Part shown: piece after piece, positions 28,465 to 41,806 of the stretch
Layout: each line of letters begins with the position of its first letter
Numbering within the stretch: position 1 is the first letter of the stretch
Assembly: GCA_018240785.1 (NCBI GenBank)
Contig: JAFEFC010000011.1
Span: forward strand, 455,775 to 519,774
Direction: 5' to 3'
Origin: Pseudomonadota bacterium
Lineage (GTDB): Bacteria > Pseudomonadota > Gammaproteobacteria > Burkholderiales > Rhodocyclaceae
DNA: 64,000 nt
Program-made: the position numbers and the translations under genes
The notes under the pieces: generated by a model
Database searches by the model: none
What the model saw: only the letters and a program-made list of their open reading frames with translations
Told to the model about the DNA's origin: nothing

Positions 28465-30177
28465 ATGGTGTTGACCGGGGCTGAAATTGTAATCAGGTGC
28501 CTGCAGGAAGAAAAGGTTGAATACGTGTTCGGCTACCCTGGTGGTGCAGTGCTTTACCTGTACGACGCCCTGTTCCAGCAGGAAGAAGTACGCCATGTGC
28601 TGGTGCGCCACGAACAGGCCGCCGTGCATGCCGCCGACGGCTACGCGCGCAGCACTCAGAAGGTGGGTGTGGCGCTGGTCACCTCCGGCCCTGGCGCGAC
28701 GAATGCCGTCACCGGCATCGCCACCGCTTACTGCGATTCGATCCCGCTCGTGATCATCTCCGGCCAGGTGCCCACCGCGGCGATCGGCCAGGACGCATTC
28801 CAGGAAGTCGACACGGTCGGCATCACGCGCCCATGCGTGAAGCACAACTTCCTGGTGCGCGACGTGCGTGACATCGCCAGCACGATCAAGAAGGCCTTCT
28901 ACCTGGCGAAGACGGGCCGCCCCGGCCCGGTGCTGGTCGATATCCCGAAGGACATCACCATCGCCAAGTGCGACTTCGAGTATCCGAAGGAAATCTCGAT
29001 GCGCTCGTACAACCCGGTGGTGCGTGGCCACCAGGGCCAGATCAAGAAGGCGGTGCAACTGCTGCTCGAGGCGAAGCGGCCGATGATCTACACCGGCGGC
29101 GGCGTGGTGCTGGCCGACGCGGCCGAGCAACTGACGCGCCTGACCCGCCTGCTCGGCTATCCGGTCACGAACACGCTGATGGGCCTCGGCGGCTATCCGG
29201 CCAGCGACCGCCAGTTCCTCGGCATGCCTGGCATGCACGGCACCTACGAAGCCAACATGTCGATGCACTACTGCGACGTGCTGCTGGCCGTAGGCGCCCG
29301 CTTCGACGACCGCGTGATCGGCAATCCGGCGCACTTCGCGGAAGAGCCGCGCAAGATCATCCATGTGGACATCGACCCGTCGTCGATCTCCAAGCGCGTC
29401 AAGGTCGACGTGCCCATCGTCGGCGACGTGAAGGAAGTGCTGGACGAGATGATCCGCCAGCTCGAGGCCGGCGCCGCCCGCCCGAATGCCGACCACCTTG
29501 CCACCTGGTGGAAGCAGATCGAGGAATGGCGCGGCCGCAACTGCATGGCCTACAAGAATTCGGACGAGATCATCAAGCCGCAGTTCGTCGTGCAGAAGCT
29601 GTGGGAAGTGACCGGCGGCAACGCCATCGTCACCTCCGACGTCGGCCAGCACCAGATGTGGGCGGCGCAGTACTACCACTTCGAGCAGCCGCGCCGCTGG
29701 CTCAATTCCGGCGGCCTCGGCACCATGGGCGTCGGCCTGCCCTACGCGATGGGTGCCCAGCTCGCGCACCCCGACACGCACGTCGCCTGCATCACTGGCG
29801 AAGCCTCGATCCAGATGAACATCCAGGAACTGTCGACCTGCAAGCAGTTCCGCCTGCCGATCAAGATCTGCAACCTGAACAACCGCTACCTGGGCATGGT
29901 GCGGCAGTGGCAGCAGATCTTCCACGGCGCGCGCTACTCCGAGTCGTACATGGATTCGCTGCCCGACTTCGCCAAGCTGGCCGCCTCCTACGGTCACGTC
30001 GGCATCCGCGTCGATCGCCCTTGCGACGTCGAGGACGCGTTGCGCGAGGCCTTCGTCAAGCACAAGAACGAGCTCGTGTTCCTCGATTTCCAGGTGGATC
30101 AGACCGAGAACGTCTATCCGATGGTGCAGGGCGGCAAGGGTCTCACCGAGATGATCCTGTCCGCCGAGGATCTGTAA
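28465..30177 (+). CDS. ilvI: Acetolactate synthase, large (catalytic) subunit
   Basis: A 570-residue TPP- and FAD-dependent enzyme that joins two pyruvates to acetolactate, or pyruvate and 2-oxobutyrate to acetohydroxybutyrate, in valine/leucine/isoleucine synthesis. The catalytic glutamate is in VRHEQAAVHAADGYAR, and the FAD/quinone-related region lies around residues 190-330. The TPP/Mg motif reads ITGEASIQMN...NN, with GEAS in place of the more usual GDGS. The small subunit gene follows 47 bp downstream and ilvC after that. The start is ATG 28465, giving a shorter N-terminus than many homologues. Confidence 0.95.
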   Translation: MVLTGAEIVIRCLQEEKVEYVFGYPGGAVLYLYDALFQQEEVRHVLVRHEQAAVHAADGYARSTQKVGVALVTSGPGATNAVTGIATAYCDSIPLVIISGQVPTAAIGQDAFQEVDTVGITRPCVKHNFLVRDVRDIASTIKKAFYLAKTGRPGPVLVDIPKDITIAKCDFEYPKEISMRSYNPVVRGHQGQIKKAVQLLLEAKRPMIYTGGGVVLADAAEQLTRLTRLLGYPVTNTLMGLGGYPASDRQFLGMPGMHGTYEANMSMHYCDVLLAVGARFDDRVIGNPAHFAEEPRKIIHVDIDPSSISKRVKVDVPIVGDVKEVLDEMIRQLEAGAARPNADHLATWWKQIEEWRGRNCMAYKNSDEIIKPQFVVQKLWEVTGGNAIVTSDVGQHQMWAAQYYHFEQPRRWLNSGGLGTMGVGLPYAMGAQLAHPDTHVACITGEASIQMNIQELSTCKQFRLPIKICNLNNRYLGMVRQWQQIFHGARYSESYMDSLPDFAKLAASYGHVGIRVDRPCDVEDALREAFVKHKNELVFLDFQVDQTENVYPMVQGGKGLTEMILSAEDL

Positions 30178-30224
30178 CCGTCTGCCTGCTGCGCATTCCA
30201 CCTGCAATCCGGATCTCACCCAAC

Positions 30225-30716
30225 ATGCGTCATGTCATCTCCCTCCTGATCGAAAACGAATCCGGCGCGCTGTCGCGCGTCTCCGGCCTGTTCTCTGCTC
30301 GCGGCTACAACATCGAGTCGCTCACCGTCGCGCCGACCGAGGATGCCTCGATGTCGCGCATGACGATCGTCACCTCCGGCTCGGACGAGATCATCGAGCA
30401 GATCACCAAGCAGTTGAACAAGCTGGTCGAGGTGGTCAAGGTCGTCGACATCTCGGAGGCAGCGCATATCGAGCGCGAACTGATGCTCATCAAGGTGCGC
30501 GCCACAGGCAAGGACCGCGAGGAGGTCAAGCGCACCGCCGACATCTTCCGTGCCCGCATCATCGACGTCACCGACGCGTCCTACGTAGTCGAGCTGACCG
30601 GCAACCAGGCCAAGCTCGACGCCTTCGTGGGCGCGATCGACCCGGCGCTGATCCTCGAGACGGTGCGCTCGGGCGTTTGTGGCGTCGGCCGCGGCGACCG
30701 GGTGCTGAAGCTCTAA
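30225..30716 (+). CDS. ilvH: Acetolactate synthase, small (regulatory) subunit
   Basis: A 163-residue regulatory subunit with an N-terminal ACT domain (MRHVISLLIENESGALSRVSG, shortened here) and the ALS small-subunit C-terminal domain (ELMLIKVRATGKDREEVKR). It raises the activity of the large subunit and gives valine feedback inhibition; the valine contact region around LFSARGYNIESLTV is intact. ATG at 30225 is chosen; an open frame continues upstream inside ilvI and is not translated in this frame. It lies between ilvI and ilvC in the operon. Confidence 0.96.
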   Translation: MRHVISLLIENESGALSRVSGLFSARGYNIESLTVAPTEDASMSRMTIVTSGSDEIIEQITKQLNKLVEVVKVVDISEAAHIERELMLIKVRATGKDREEVKRTADIFRARIIDVTDASYVVELTGNQAKLDAFVGAIDPALILETVRSGVCGVGRGDRVLKL

Positions 30717-31820
<1,104 letters not shown>

Positions 31821-31841
31821 TCGCTTCGCCAAGCATCGATG

Positions 31842-31871
31842 CCGGCCCCGCTCGCGGGGCCGGTTTTTTTT
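31842..31871 (+). terminator. Rho-independent terminator after ilvC
   Basis: A perfect 9-bp stem (31842-31850 with 31855-31863) around a CTCG loop is followed by eight T. It lies 21 bases after the ilvC stop and closes the ilv operon. Confidence 0.95.
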
Positions 31872-31928
31872 CGCCCTCCGCGCGCACGCTCCGCACCGGG
31901 CAAGGGGCGCTGCGACGTGCGCATGCGC

Positions 31929-31934
31929 TAGAAT
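31929..31934 (+). promoter_or_regulatory. Possible -10 element for pssA
   Basis: TAGAAT matches the sigma-70 -10 hexamer at five of six positions, 30 bases before the GTG start of pssA and after the ilvC terminator. No convincing -35 is present at the normal spacing, so the call is weak. Confidence 0.3.
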
Positions 31935-31964
31935 CGAAGTCCCCCACCCATCGGTCCCGAAACT

Positions 31965-32768
31965 GTGGCGCACCTAGACCGTCCCCCCCTGATTCCCCTC
32001 GAAAAGCGCAGACGCGGCATCTACATCCTGCCCAACCTGTTCACCACTGCCGCACTGTTCGCCGGCTTCTTCGCCATCGTGCAGGCGATGAACCTGCGCT
32101 TCGAGGTCGCCGCGGTGGCGATCTTCGTCGCCATGGTGCTCGACGGCCTGGACGGCCGCATCGCCCGCCTGACGCATACGCAGAGCGAATTCGGCGCGCA
32201 GTACGACTCGCTGTCCGACATGGTGTCCTTCGGTGTCGCGCCCGCCCTCGTGATTTACGAATGGGCGCTCAAGGACATGGGCAAGATCGGCTGGATCGCC
32301 GCATTCATCTACTGCGCCGGCGCCGCACTGCGCCTGGCCCGCTTCAACACCAACATCGAGGTCGTCGACAAACGCTTCTTCCAGGGGCTGCCGAGCCCGG
32401 CCGCGGCGGCGCTCGTCGCCGGCCTCGTCTGGGTGTCGATCGACAACGGCGCAAGCGGTGACGACCTGCGCTGGTATGCGTGCGCGCTCACCGTGTTCGC
32501 CGGCCTGTCGATGATCAGCAACGTGCTGTTCTGGAGCGGCAAGAACATCAACCTGCGCAAGAGCGTGCCCTTCATCGTCGTGATCGCCCTGGTGCTGGGC
32601 TTCGCGCTGGTGTCGACTTATCCGCCGGGGGTGCTGTTCGGCCTCTTCCTCGCCTACGCCGCGTCCGGCTACATCTTGTGGATCTGGAACCTGAAGAAGA
32701 AGCCGGCAGCCGGCGAATCCACCCCGCCCAATCCGTCCACCGGCTCCACAGACGAGCCGCGAGCGTAA
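31965..32768 (+). CDS. pssA: CDP-diacylglycerol-serine O-phosphatidyltransferase
   Basis: A 267-residue inner-membrane CDP-alcohol phosphotransferase that makes phosphatidylserine, the precursor of phosphatidylethanolamine. The signature is in [20 protein letters not shown] followed by YDSLSDM, which holds the conserved Asp residues of the DGx2ARx8Gx3Dx3D motif. About six to eight hydrophobic segments follow and a Pro/Ser-rich tail of 25 residues ends the protein. The start is GTG at 31965. It lies between ilvC and leuA, an order common in betaproteobacteria. No psd gene is present here. Confidence 0.93.
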   Translation: MAHLDRPPLIPLEKRRRGIYILPNLFTTAALFAGFFAIVQAMNLRFEVAAVAIFVAMVLDGLDGRIARLTHTQSEFGAQYDSLSDMVSFGVAPALVIYEWALKDMGKIGWIAAFIYCAGAALRLARFNTNIEVVDKRFFQGLPSPAAAALVAGLVWVSIDNGASGDDLRWYACALTVFAGLSMISNVLFWSGKNINLRKSVPFIVVIALVLGFALVSTYPPGVLFGLFLAYAASGYILWIWNLKKKPAAGESTPPNPSTGSTDEPRA

Positions 32769-32799
32769 TCCTCTTCCCATCCGACCCCGGGAGCCGATC

Positions 32800-34338
32800 A
32801 TGAAAAAAGACCTGTTGATCATCTTCGACACGACCTTGCGCGATGGCGAGCAGAGTCCCGGCGCGTCGATGTCGCGTGACGACAAGCTGCGCATCGCCCG
32901 CCAGCTCGAACGCATGCGGGTCGATGTCATCGAGGCCGGCTTCGCCGCCGCCTCCAATGGCGACTTCGACTCCGTACGCTCGATCGCCGAGGCGATCAAG
33001 GAATCCACCGTCTGCTCGCTGGCGCGCGCCAACGAGAACGACATCCGCCGTGCCGGCGAGGCGATCCGTCCGGCGGCGCGCGGCCGCATCCACACCTTCA
33101 TCGCCACCAGCCCGATCCACATGGAGAAGAAGCTGCGCATGACGCCAGACGAGGTGGTGGCGCAGGCGGTCAAGGCCGTGGGCTGGGCGCGCGAATACAC
33201 CGACGACGTCGAATTCTCCGCCGAGGATGCGGGCCGGTCCGAAATCGACTTCCTGTGCCGCATCTTCGAGGAAGTCATCCGCGCCGGCGCAAGGACGATC
33301 AACGTCCCCGACACGGTGGGCTACAACGTGCCCGAGCAGTATGCGGCGACGATCCGCACGCTCATCGAACGCGTGCCCAATTCCGACCAGGTGATCTGGT
33401 CGGTGCATTGCCACAACGACCTCGGCCTCGCGGTATCGAACTCGCTCGCCGCAGTGATGGCCGGCGCGCGCCAGGTGGAATGCACCATCAACGGGCTGGG
33501 CGAGCGCGCAGGCAACGCCTCGCTGGAAGAGATCGTCATGGCGGTGCGCACGCGCGCCGATGTGTTCCCGGTCGAGACGCGCATCGACACCACGCAGATC
33601 GTGCCCGCCTCCAAGCTGGTGTCGCAGGTCACCGGCTACCCGGTGCAGCCGAACAAGGCCATCGTCGGCGCCAACGCCTTTGCCCACGAGTCCGGCATCC
33701 ACCAGGATGGCGTGCTCAAGCACCGCGAAACCTACGAGATCATGCGCGCCGAGGATGTCGGCTGGGGCGCCAACAAGCTGGTTCTGGGCAAGCACTCCGG
33801 CCGCAATGCCTTCCGTGCGCGACTGCAGGAGCTCGGCATCACGATCGGCTCCGAGGAACAGCTCAACAACGCCTTCGCCCGCTTCAAGGAACTCGCCGAC
33901 AAGAAGCACGAGATCTTCGACGAAGACCTGCACGCGCTGATGCGCGACGAATCGGTGACGCCCGAAGCCGAACATTTCCGCCTGATCGCCAGCCGCTTCC
34001 ACTCCGAGACCGGCGAAAAACCGCAAGCCGAAATCACCCTGACGGTGGGTGGCAGCGAGCAGAGTACCTGCGCAGAAGGCTCGGGGCCGGTGGATGCGGC
34101 CTTCAAGGCGATCGAGTCCATCGTCGACAGCGGCTGCGAGCTGCTGCTGTATTCGGTCAACGCGATCACCACCGGCACCGACGCGCAGGGCGAGGTCACG
34201 GTGCGGCTGGCGCGCCAAGGCCGGGTGATGGACGGCCAGGGTGCCGACACCGACATCATCGTCGCCTCCGCCAAGGCCTACCTGAACGCACTGAACAAGC
34301 TGCACGGGGGGGGCCACAAGCTCAACCCGCAGGTGTGA
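32800..34338 (+). CDS. leuA: 2-isopropylmalate synthase
   Basis: A 512-residue enzyme that condenses 2-oxoisovalerate and acetyl-CoA, the first step specific to leucine. The N-terminal TIM barrel has [16 protein letters not shown] and the metal-binding [17 protein letters not shown]; the family motif [15 protein letters not shown] follows. The C-terminal allosteric domain (about 390-512) is present, so leucine inhibition is expected. GGGAG lies upstream of ATG 32800. It is 31 bp after pssA and followed by a REP-like pair. With ilvIHC the window holds most of the steps from pyruvate to leucine apart from ilvD, ilvE and leuBCD. Confidence 0.97.
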   Translation: MKKDLLIIFDTTLRDGEQSPGASMSRDDKLRIARQLERMRVDVIEAGFAAASNGDFDSVRSIAEAIKESTVCSLARANENDIRRAGEAIRPAARGRIHTFIATSPIHMEKKLRMTPDEVVAQAVKAVGWAREYTDDVEFSAEDAGRSEIDFLCRIFEEVIRAGARTINVPDTVGYNVPEQYAATIRTLIERVPNSDQVIWSVHCHNDLGLAVSNSLAAVMAGARQVECTINGLGERAGNASLEEIVMAVRTRADVFPVETRIDTTQIVPASKLVSQVTGYPVQPNKAIVGANAFAHESGIHQDGVLKHRETYEIMRAEDVGWGANKLVLGKHSGRNAFRARLQELGITIGSEEQLNNAFARFKELADKKHEIFDEDLHALMRDESVTPEAEHFRLIASRFHSETGEKPQAEITLTVGGSEQSTCAEGSGPVDAAFKAIESIVDSGCELLLYSVNAITTGTDAQGEVTVRLARQGRVMDGQGADTDIIVASAKAYLNALNKLHGGGHKLNPQV

Positions 34339-34385
34339 CGTCTGCTTCGCCGTCTGATCCGGACGCCGAAACGATACGCGGGTTG

Positions 34386-34457
34386 CTCGCGGCCCGGTCC
34401 GCTCCCACACGCAGAGGCCGGACTGCCTGCCGGCGTGGAGCGGACCTGGTCACGATC
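34386..34457. repeat. REP-like inverted pair after leuA
   Basis: A left arm (34386-34412, with TCGCGGCCCGGTCCGCTCCC) and a right arm (34432-34457, with GCGTGGAGCGGACC) are imperfect reverse complements around a roughly 19-bp centre. Both arms match single units at 182-205 and 3939-3964 and the pair at 53908-53978. It sits between convergent leuA and the DUF2069 gene. Confidence 0.65.
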
Positions 34458-34506
34458 ATCGATTGAGGGGCGCGACCAGGCGTGCGACCCCAGCGCCGCG
34501 CCCCGG

Positions 34507-36796
<2,290 letters not shown>

Positions 36797-36809
<13 letters not shown>

Positions 36810-38308
36810 GGATCGGTTTCGTACTGGAACATCTCGACGTTCGCAGTCTGCATGTCGAGGCCGAGCGCTCTTCCCTGGGCCACGTACAGCGAAGCTCCTT
36901 CGCGCACGAAGACGAAGCGTCGCGACGTGTACGTGCCGGCCGGCGCGAGGATCACGGGATGGGCGCGCAAGGGCGCCATCGCCGGAAGCATCAACCCGGG
37001 CGCGGCGCTGTGCACCTCGCTGCCGCGAAAACCGAGCTGGATCGACGCGAACCCGAGCGACAGGATCTGCAGGCCCAGCTCGACCTGATCGGGATTGTCG
37101 CTGCGCGCCCAACGCACCAGACTCACCGTCCAGGGCTCGGTCGCATGGCGCCGCAGCGCAACGACCATGCCCGCCTCGATCACGCCCGCCACCCCGGTGA
37201 CACACATGATCGCGTAGCCGCCTGGACTCTCGTTGAGCACCATCCATTGGGCGATGCGCGCCGCCTCGATTTCGCCGCGTCCGAGTTCCCACAGCGCCCG
37301 CAGGCCCACGCATACCTGCACGGTGTATTGATACCTGCGCCGGGGCAGCTCCCGCATCGGAGGCATTGCCCACCGGTCGCGCAAGCGCCGCAGCAGCGCA
37401 AGCATCTCCCCCGGCGCAAGCCCTAAAGGCAGCCCGGCCACGTCCGGCGCGAGGACTTCGCCGTCGACCTCCAGGCTGCTCAGCTCCGCCTCCATCATGC
37501 ACGCCTCGAGCCATTCGATGTGATCACGTGCATGCGACACCAGCGGCGCGGGGCTGAAGTAGCGTACCGTCCCTCCCTCAGGCGGCGGACGCCGTGCGAC
37601 CGCCACCGGCGCATGGTCGGCAGACGGGTCGATCCAGTAGGCGGCGGATGCCGGCGCGATGGGCTCCAGCGACAACTGCGCATGCATCGCCGTCGCATCG
37701 AGGTAATCGAACAACCAGGACGACTCGCGCGGCGTCAGGCTCTCCGGCTGCGCGACGGTTGCCGCCAGCATGCGCCGATACAGGAACAGGCGCCGCGCAA
37801 CCGCCGCGTCCAAATCCTGTGCGGGCACGCCCGGGTCGAAGCCGCTCAAGGCATGCGCCCTGCGCCAGAACCCTTCCGGCGCCGCCGCGCCCGACATGGA
37901 CAGGACAACGTGAGCCTCGCACACGAGTACGAAGGCCTCTCCCGCTGCGTCCTCGGTCGCGCCGCGTCCCAGGCGCAACCAGCGCGACTCGCGAAGCTTC
38001 TGGACGCTCCACAGGGCTGCGGCGATGTCGCACAAGACCCGCACCAGCGCTTCGGCTGCCATGTGGAGCTCGCGCGACAAGGGCAGGCCGGCGGTGAGGA
38101 GCTGCGGACGCAACCTGCCGGCCGTATCGAGCGCCCTCTCCGCCATCTGCAGCAGGACTTGCGCATCGCGTTGCTCCGCCCCGTCAGGCAGGCCGTCGAG
38201 GTGCGCACGCAAGGCACCGAGCTCCGCCATCATGTCCGGGTCGGGCTCGGCCGCAAGCCATTCGACGATGGCATCGGCTGGTTCGTGATTGCGCGCGGAG
38301 TCTGCCAT
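36797..38308 (-). CDS. Unassigned protein with possible PilZ-like domain
   Basis: A soluble 503-residue protein that I cannot assign to a named family. The N-terminal 200 residues are rich in Ala, Leu, Arg and Glu and look all-helical. In the C-terminal part a segment resembles PilZ domains: RELPR at 319-323 fits RxxxR, and NESPGG at 359-364 fits (D/N)xSxxG, followed by GVIEAGMVVALRR and VSLVRWARSDNPDQVELGLQ, which follow the beta-strand pattern of PilZ. If real, it would bind cyclic di-GMP. The start is ATG 38308; an in-frame ATG 21 codons upstream is possible. It is divergent from the rpsP operon and overlaps yihY by 13 bases at the 3' end. Confidence 0.55.
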
Positions 38309-38462
38309 GAGCGAAAACGGGTGCGGGTGACGAGAAGGCCGGACAGGCCGCAGGGGGAAGACCGATTGCATTCACGGCGATTGTATTCAAATTGCCGGTC
38401 AAGCGCGTCGCGCGCATGCTGCGCCGTATGCCCGAGCGCCGCATCGGGCGACAGGAAACTTA

Positions 38463-38491
38463 TTGCCGATCCGGACGTTTTGTCGTAAGCT
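38463..38491 (+). promoter_or_regulatory. Candidate promoter for the rpsP operon
   Basis: TTGCCG (38463-38468), a 17-bp spacer and TAAGCT (38486-38491) lie 38 bases before the rpsP start. Each hexamer matches sigma-70 consensus only in part, but the spacing and position fit. Confidence 0.35.
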
Positions 38492-38528
38492 CACGGGCTT
38501 TTCGCATCTACCTATTCAGGAAAATCAG

Positions 38529-38777
38529 ATGGTCGTCATTCGCCTTGCCCGTGGTGGCGCCAAGAAGCGCCCGTTCTACAACATCGTTGCGGCCGATTCC
38601 CGCAACCGTCGTGACGGTCGCTTCATCGAGCGCGTGGGTTACTACAACCCGGTGGCTTCTGGCGCCGAGAAGAATCTGGTCGTGAACGCAGAGCGCCTGG
38701 CCTACTGGGAGCAGAACGGCGCCCAGCTCTCGCCGACGGTTGCGCGTCTGGTCAAGCAGGCCGCCAAGGCCGCCTGA
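38529..38777 (+). CDS. rpsP: 30S ribosomal protein bS16
   Basis: An 82-residue ribosomal protein of the small subunit, binding 16S rRNA and assisting assembly of the body domain. [20 protein letters not shown] and the [16 protein letters not shown] segment are standard. ATG at 38529 is chosen; an open frame upstream is leader. It is the first gene of the conserved rpsP-rimM-trmD-rplS operon, with gaps of 35, -4 and 97 bases. Confidence 0.98.
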   Translation: MVVIRLARGGAKKRPFYNIVAADSRNRRDGRFIERVGYYNPVASGAEKNLVVNAERLAYWEQNGAQLSPTVARLVKQAAKAA

Positions 38778-38812
38778 ACGCGGACCGACGGCTCCACCGA
38801 GCGGTCGCGAGC

Positions 38813-39331
38813 ATGATCGTACTGGGGCGCATCGTCGCCCCTTTCGGCGTTCAGGGCTGGGTCAAGGTTCATCCCTTTGGCGACGACCCTGCGGCATGGA
38901 AGAAGATGCCCCAGTGGTGGTTCTCGGAGCAAGATGACGCCCCGGATGAGCAGTGGAAGCCGGTCACGCTGACCGGCTTCAGATTGCACGGCAAGGGGCT
39001 GGTTGCCGCCTTCCGCGAAGTGCCGGACCGCAATGCCGCCGAGGCGGTGGACGGTTTCTACATCGGTGCGCCGCGCGAAGCCCTGCCCAAGCCCGCCGAA
39101 GACGAGTATTACTGGGCTGACCTGGTCGGCATGGCGGTCATGAATCAGGCCGGCGATGCCTTGGGCAGCGTCTCGTCCCTGGTATCGACCGGCGCGCACG
39201 ACGTGCTGCAGGTGCAGGACGGTGAAGGAGAGGACGCGGTCGAGCGGCTGATCCCGTTCGTCGCGGCCTACATACTGGACGTGAACCTCGAAGCCCGGCA
39301 GATCCGGGTGGCGTGGGAGAAGGATTGGTGA
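38813..39331 (+). CDS. rimM: Ribosome maturation factor RimM
   Basis: A 172-residue factor that binds uS19 and aids maturation of the 30S head and 16S rRNA processing. The N-terminal RimM barrel has [19 protein letters not shown], and the C-terminal PRC barrel has [20 protein letters not shown] and [18 protein letters not shown]. It overlaps trmD by four bases (GTGA). The first ATG is used, although the Shine-Dalgarno is weak. Confidence 0.96.
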   Translation: MIVLGRIVAPFGVQGWVKVHPFGDDPAAWKKMPQWWFSEQDDAPDEQWKPVTLTGFRLHGKGLVAAFREVPDRNAAEAVDGFYIGAPREALPKPAEDEYYWADLVGMAVMNQAGDALGSVSSLVSTGAHDVLQVQDGEGEDAVERLIPFVAAYILDVNLEARQIRVAWEKDW

Positions 39332-40131
39332 CGGCGACAGTGGCGGGCGGCACGCGCCGCTACGACGTCATCACGCTGTTTCCGGAAATGTTCGCCGCCC
39401 TCACCGGCAGCGGCATCACCCGGCGGGCGAGGGACCGCGCGCTGTACGAGATCGCGTTCCACAACCCGCGCGACTTCGCGGCAGATGCGCATCGCACGGT
39501 GGATGACCGGCCTTATGGCGGCGGGCCCGGCATGGTCATGCTGGCCGAACCATTGCAGAAGGCGATCCGCCAGGCGCGTGAGGCTCAGGTCGCAGCGCTG
39601 GGCAGCGGTAGCGGCAAACTGATCTACCTGTCGCCGCAGGGCCGCAGGCTGGACCAGGCGCTGGTGATGGAACTGGCACACCGTCCGGGCCTGATCCTGC
39701 TGTGCGGCCGCTATGAAGGCATCGACCAGCGGCTGATCGACCGCGAGGTGGATGAGGAAATCTCGCTCGGCGACTTCGTGCTGTCGGGTGGAGAGTTGCC
39801 GGCGATGGTGATGCTCGACGCGATCGTGCGCCAGTTGCCCGGCGCCCTGAACACCGCAGACTCGGCGCAGGAGGACTCCTTCGTCGATGGGCTGCTGGAC
39901 TGTCCGCATTACACGCGGCCGGAAGTGTATGAAGACGAACGGGTGCCCGACGTGCTGCTGTCGGGCAACCACGCAGCAATCCGCCGCTGGCGGCTCAAGC
40001 AGGCGCTGGGTCGCACCTGGCAACGCCGCCCCGACCTGCTGGCCGGGCGGGTATTGAACAAGACAGAATTGAACCTGCTTGAGGAATTCAGGCAGGAGCA
40101 AGCCGGAGCCGAAGGCGGCTGCATCGCCTGA
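39328..40131 (+). CDS. trmD: tRNA (guanine-N1-)-methyltransferase TrmD
   Basis: A 267-residue SPOUT methyltransferase that methylates N1 of G37 in tRNAs with a G at position 36, preventing +1 frameshifts. The trefoil-knot SAM site lies in [11 protein letters not shown] and [15 protein letters not shown], followed by [19 protein letters not shown]. The start is GTG 39328, overlapping the rimM stop; AAGGA lies five bases upstream and an earlier in-frame GTG is less well placed. With MiaA at 2.9-3.9 kb, two enzymes acting at tRNA position 37 are encoded in the window. Confidence 0.96.
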   Translation: MTATVAGGTRRYDVITLFPEMFAALTGSGITRRARDRALYEIAFHNPRDFAADAHRTVDDRPYGGGPGMVMLAEPLQKAIRQAREAQVAALGSGSGKLIYLSPQGRRLDQALVMELAHRPGLILLCGRYEGIDQRLIDREVDEEISLGDFVLSGGELPAMVMLDAIVRQLPGALNTADSAQEDSFVDGLLDCPHYTRPEVYEDERVPDVLLSGNHAAIRRWRLKQALGRTWQRRPDLLAGRVLNKTELNLLEEFRQEQAGAEGGCIA

Positions 40132-40228
40132 AGGCTCGACGACAAACGGCGCGCATCAGGTGGCGACCTGCTCTGCGGCCAGGCCGAGGCGACAGACCAA
40201 GGCCAACGACATTGATGGAGTTAATGCA

Positions 40229-40627
40229 ATGAACCTGCTTCAGCAACTCGAACAGGAAGAAATGGCCCGCGTCATGCAGGGCAGGACCATCCCCGAATTC
40301 GCGCCGGGCGACACCGTGATCGTCCAGGTGAAGGTGAAGGAAGGTACGCGCGAACGTCTGCAGGCGTACGAAGGCGTGGTGATCGCGAAGCGCAACCGCG
40401 GCCTGAACTCGTCCTTCATCGTCCGCAAGATCTCCTCGGGCGAAGGCGTGGAACGTACGTTCCAGACCTACTCGCCGCTGCTCGCCAACATCGAGGTGAA
40501 GCGCCGCGGTGATGTGCGTCGTGCCAAGCTGTACTACCTGCGCCAGCGCTCGGGCAAGTCGGCACGCATCAAGGAAAAGCTGGACTACAAGGCTGCCGCT
40601 GCGAAGAAGGCAGCGCAGCAGGGCTGA
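40229..40627 (+). CDS. rplS: 50S ribosomal protein bL19
   Basis: A 132-residue protein at the interface of the 30S and 50S subunits. Typical stretches are [20 protein letters not shown] and [14 protein letters not shown], with an Ala/Lys-rich tail slightly longer than in E. coli. ATG 40229 is supported by GGAG eight bases upstream. It closes the rpsP operon; a UUCG-loop terminator follows the stop. Confidence 0.98.
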   Translation: MNLLQQLEQEEMARVMQGRTIPEFAPGDTVIVQVKVKEGTRERLQAYEGVVIAKRNRGLNSSFIVRKISSGEGVERTFQTYSPLLANIEVKRRGDVRRAKLYYLRQRSGKSARIKEKLDYKAAAAKKAAQQG

Positions 40628-40652
40628 TCGCAGCACCTCAGCCTGTCGCACG

Positions 40653-40680
40653 AAAAAACGGGCCTTCGGGCCCGTTTCTT
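40653..40680. terminator. Terminator after rplS with UUCG tetraloop
   Basis: CGGGCC (40659-40664) and GGCCCG (40669-40674) enclose a TTCG loop, with six A upstream and TTTCTT downstream. It closes the ribosomal operon and, read on the minus strand, follows lptG, so it probably serves both. Confidence 0.9.
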
Positions 40681-40729
40681 CGTTTCCACCCTGCCCTTCA
40701 GGGCGGGCAGTCAGCGCGCGATCCGTCGC

Positions 40730-41806
40730 TCAGCGGCGATCCACCATGTACAGCATCAACGCCGCGGCACCAAGGAACAACACGCTGGGCGTGACTGCAG
40801 CCAGGCCGCTGTTCCATGCGTTGATGACGCCGAGATTCGAGAACAGGCCGTTCAACAGGTGGAAGGTCACCCCGAGCATGACGCCGAGGAAGACCTTCAT
40901 GCTGACGTTGCTCATGCGGTCGTGCGTCAGCGCGAAAGGCAGCGCGAGCGCCATCATCACCAGCACCGCGAGCGGGTAGACCAGCTTCTTCCACAGCGCG
41001 ATCTCATAGCGGTCCGCGTTCTGCTGGTTCTCCTTGAGATGCTGCCGGTAAGCCCACAGGTTGGCGACGGACATGCGCTCGGGCACCACCATCAGCACGC
41101 TCAGCACCTCCGGCGTGAGTTCGGAGCGCCAGATGAACTCGGGCACGTGCTCGACCTCCGTCCGCTCATCGAGGAAGCGGGTGCGCACCACGTCGAGGAA
41201 GCGCCAGCGGCCGTCACCGTCATAAACGCCACGCTTGGCCTCTGCCAGCGAGGCCAGCCGGTAGCCCTCGTCGAAGGTGTAGATGCGCACCTCTTCCAGG
41301 CTGCGGTCGGGCAGCAGCGTGCGGACGTTGATCACCATCGGCCCATCCTTCACCCACAGCCCGGTGCGCAGTTGCTGCGACACCGCCGAATGGGTGGCGG
41401 TCAGCCGCCATTGCTGCGCCGCGCTCTCGGCCGGTGGCGCGATGTATTCGCCAAACACGAAGGTCATTGCCACGAACAGGCTGCCGATCAGGCCGAGCAT
41501 GCGCAGCATGGCAGCCGTCGACAGCCCCGACGCACGCATCACCGTGATCTCCGACTGGCGTGCGAGCGCGGTCAGCGCGTAGAGCGTGCCGATCAGCACC
41601 GCCACCGGCATCAGCTCGTACACCCGGCCGGGGATCAGCATCGCCACATAGGCCAGGGCGTGATGCACCTCGTAGCCACCCTTGCCCACGTCCTCGAGTT
41701 CGTTGATGAAGTCGAAGAAGGCGAACAAGCCCAGGAAGGCCACCAGCACGATCGCGGTGGCGCCATAGATCTCGCGCGCGAGATGGCGGAACAGCACCTT
41801 GTTCAT
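40730..41806 (-). CDS. lptG: LPS export permease LptG
   Basis: A 358-residue permease of the LptB2FG transporter, which extracts lipopolysaccharide from the inner membrane and drives it to LptC. It has three N-terminal transmembrane segments, a periplasmic beta-jellyroll (about 130-265) and three C-terminal segments, with the family sequence LFAFFDFINELEDVGKGGY. The coupling region contacting LptB (ALARQSEITVMRASGLS) is intact. The start overlaps the lptF stop by four bases. The lptFG pair faces away from pepA, the usual layout in betaproteobacteria. Confidence 0.95.
   Translation of the reverse strand: MNKVLFRHLAREIYGATAIVLVAFLGLFAFFDFINELEDVGKGGYEVHHALAYVAMLIPGRVYELMPVAVLIGTLYALTALARQSEITVMRASGLSTAAMLRMLGLIGSLFVAMTFVFGEYIAPPAESAAQQWRLTATHSAVSQQLRTGLWVKDGPMVINVRTLLPDRSLEEVRIYTFDEGYRLASLAEAKRGVYDGDGRWRFLDVVRTRFLDERTEVEHVPEFIWRSELTPEVLSVLMVVPERMSVANLWAYRQHLKENQQNADRYEIALWKKLVYPLAVLVMMALALPFALTHDRMSNVSMKVFLGVMLGVTFHLLNGLFSNLGVINAWNSGLAAVTPSVLFLGAAALMLYMVDRR

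Noticed and set aside
28303-30219. 638-codon open frame antisense to ilvI
   Set aside because: Shadow of a conserved gene; no recognisable domain or ribosome site.
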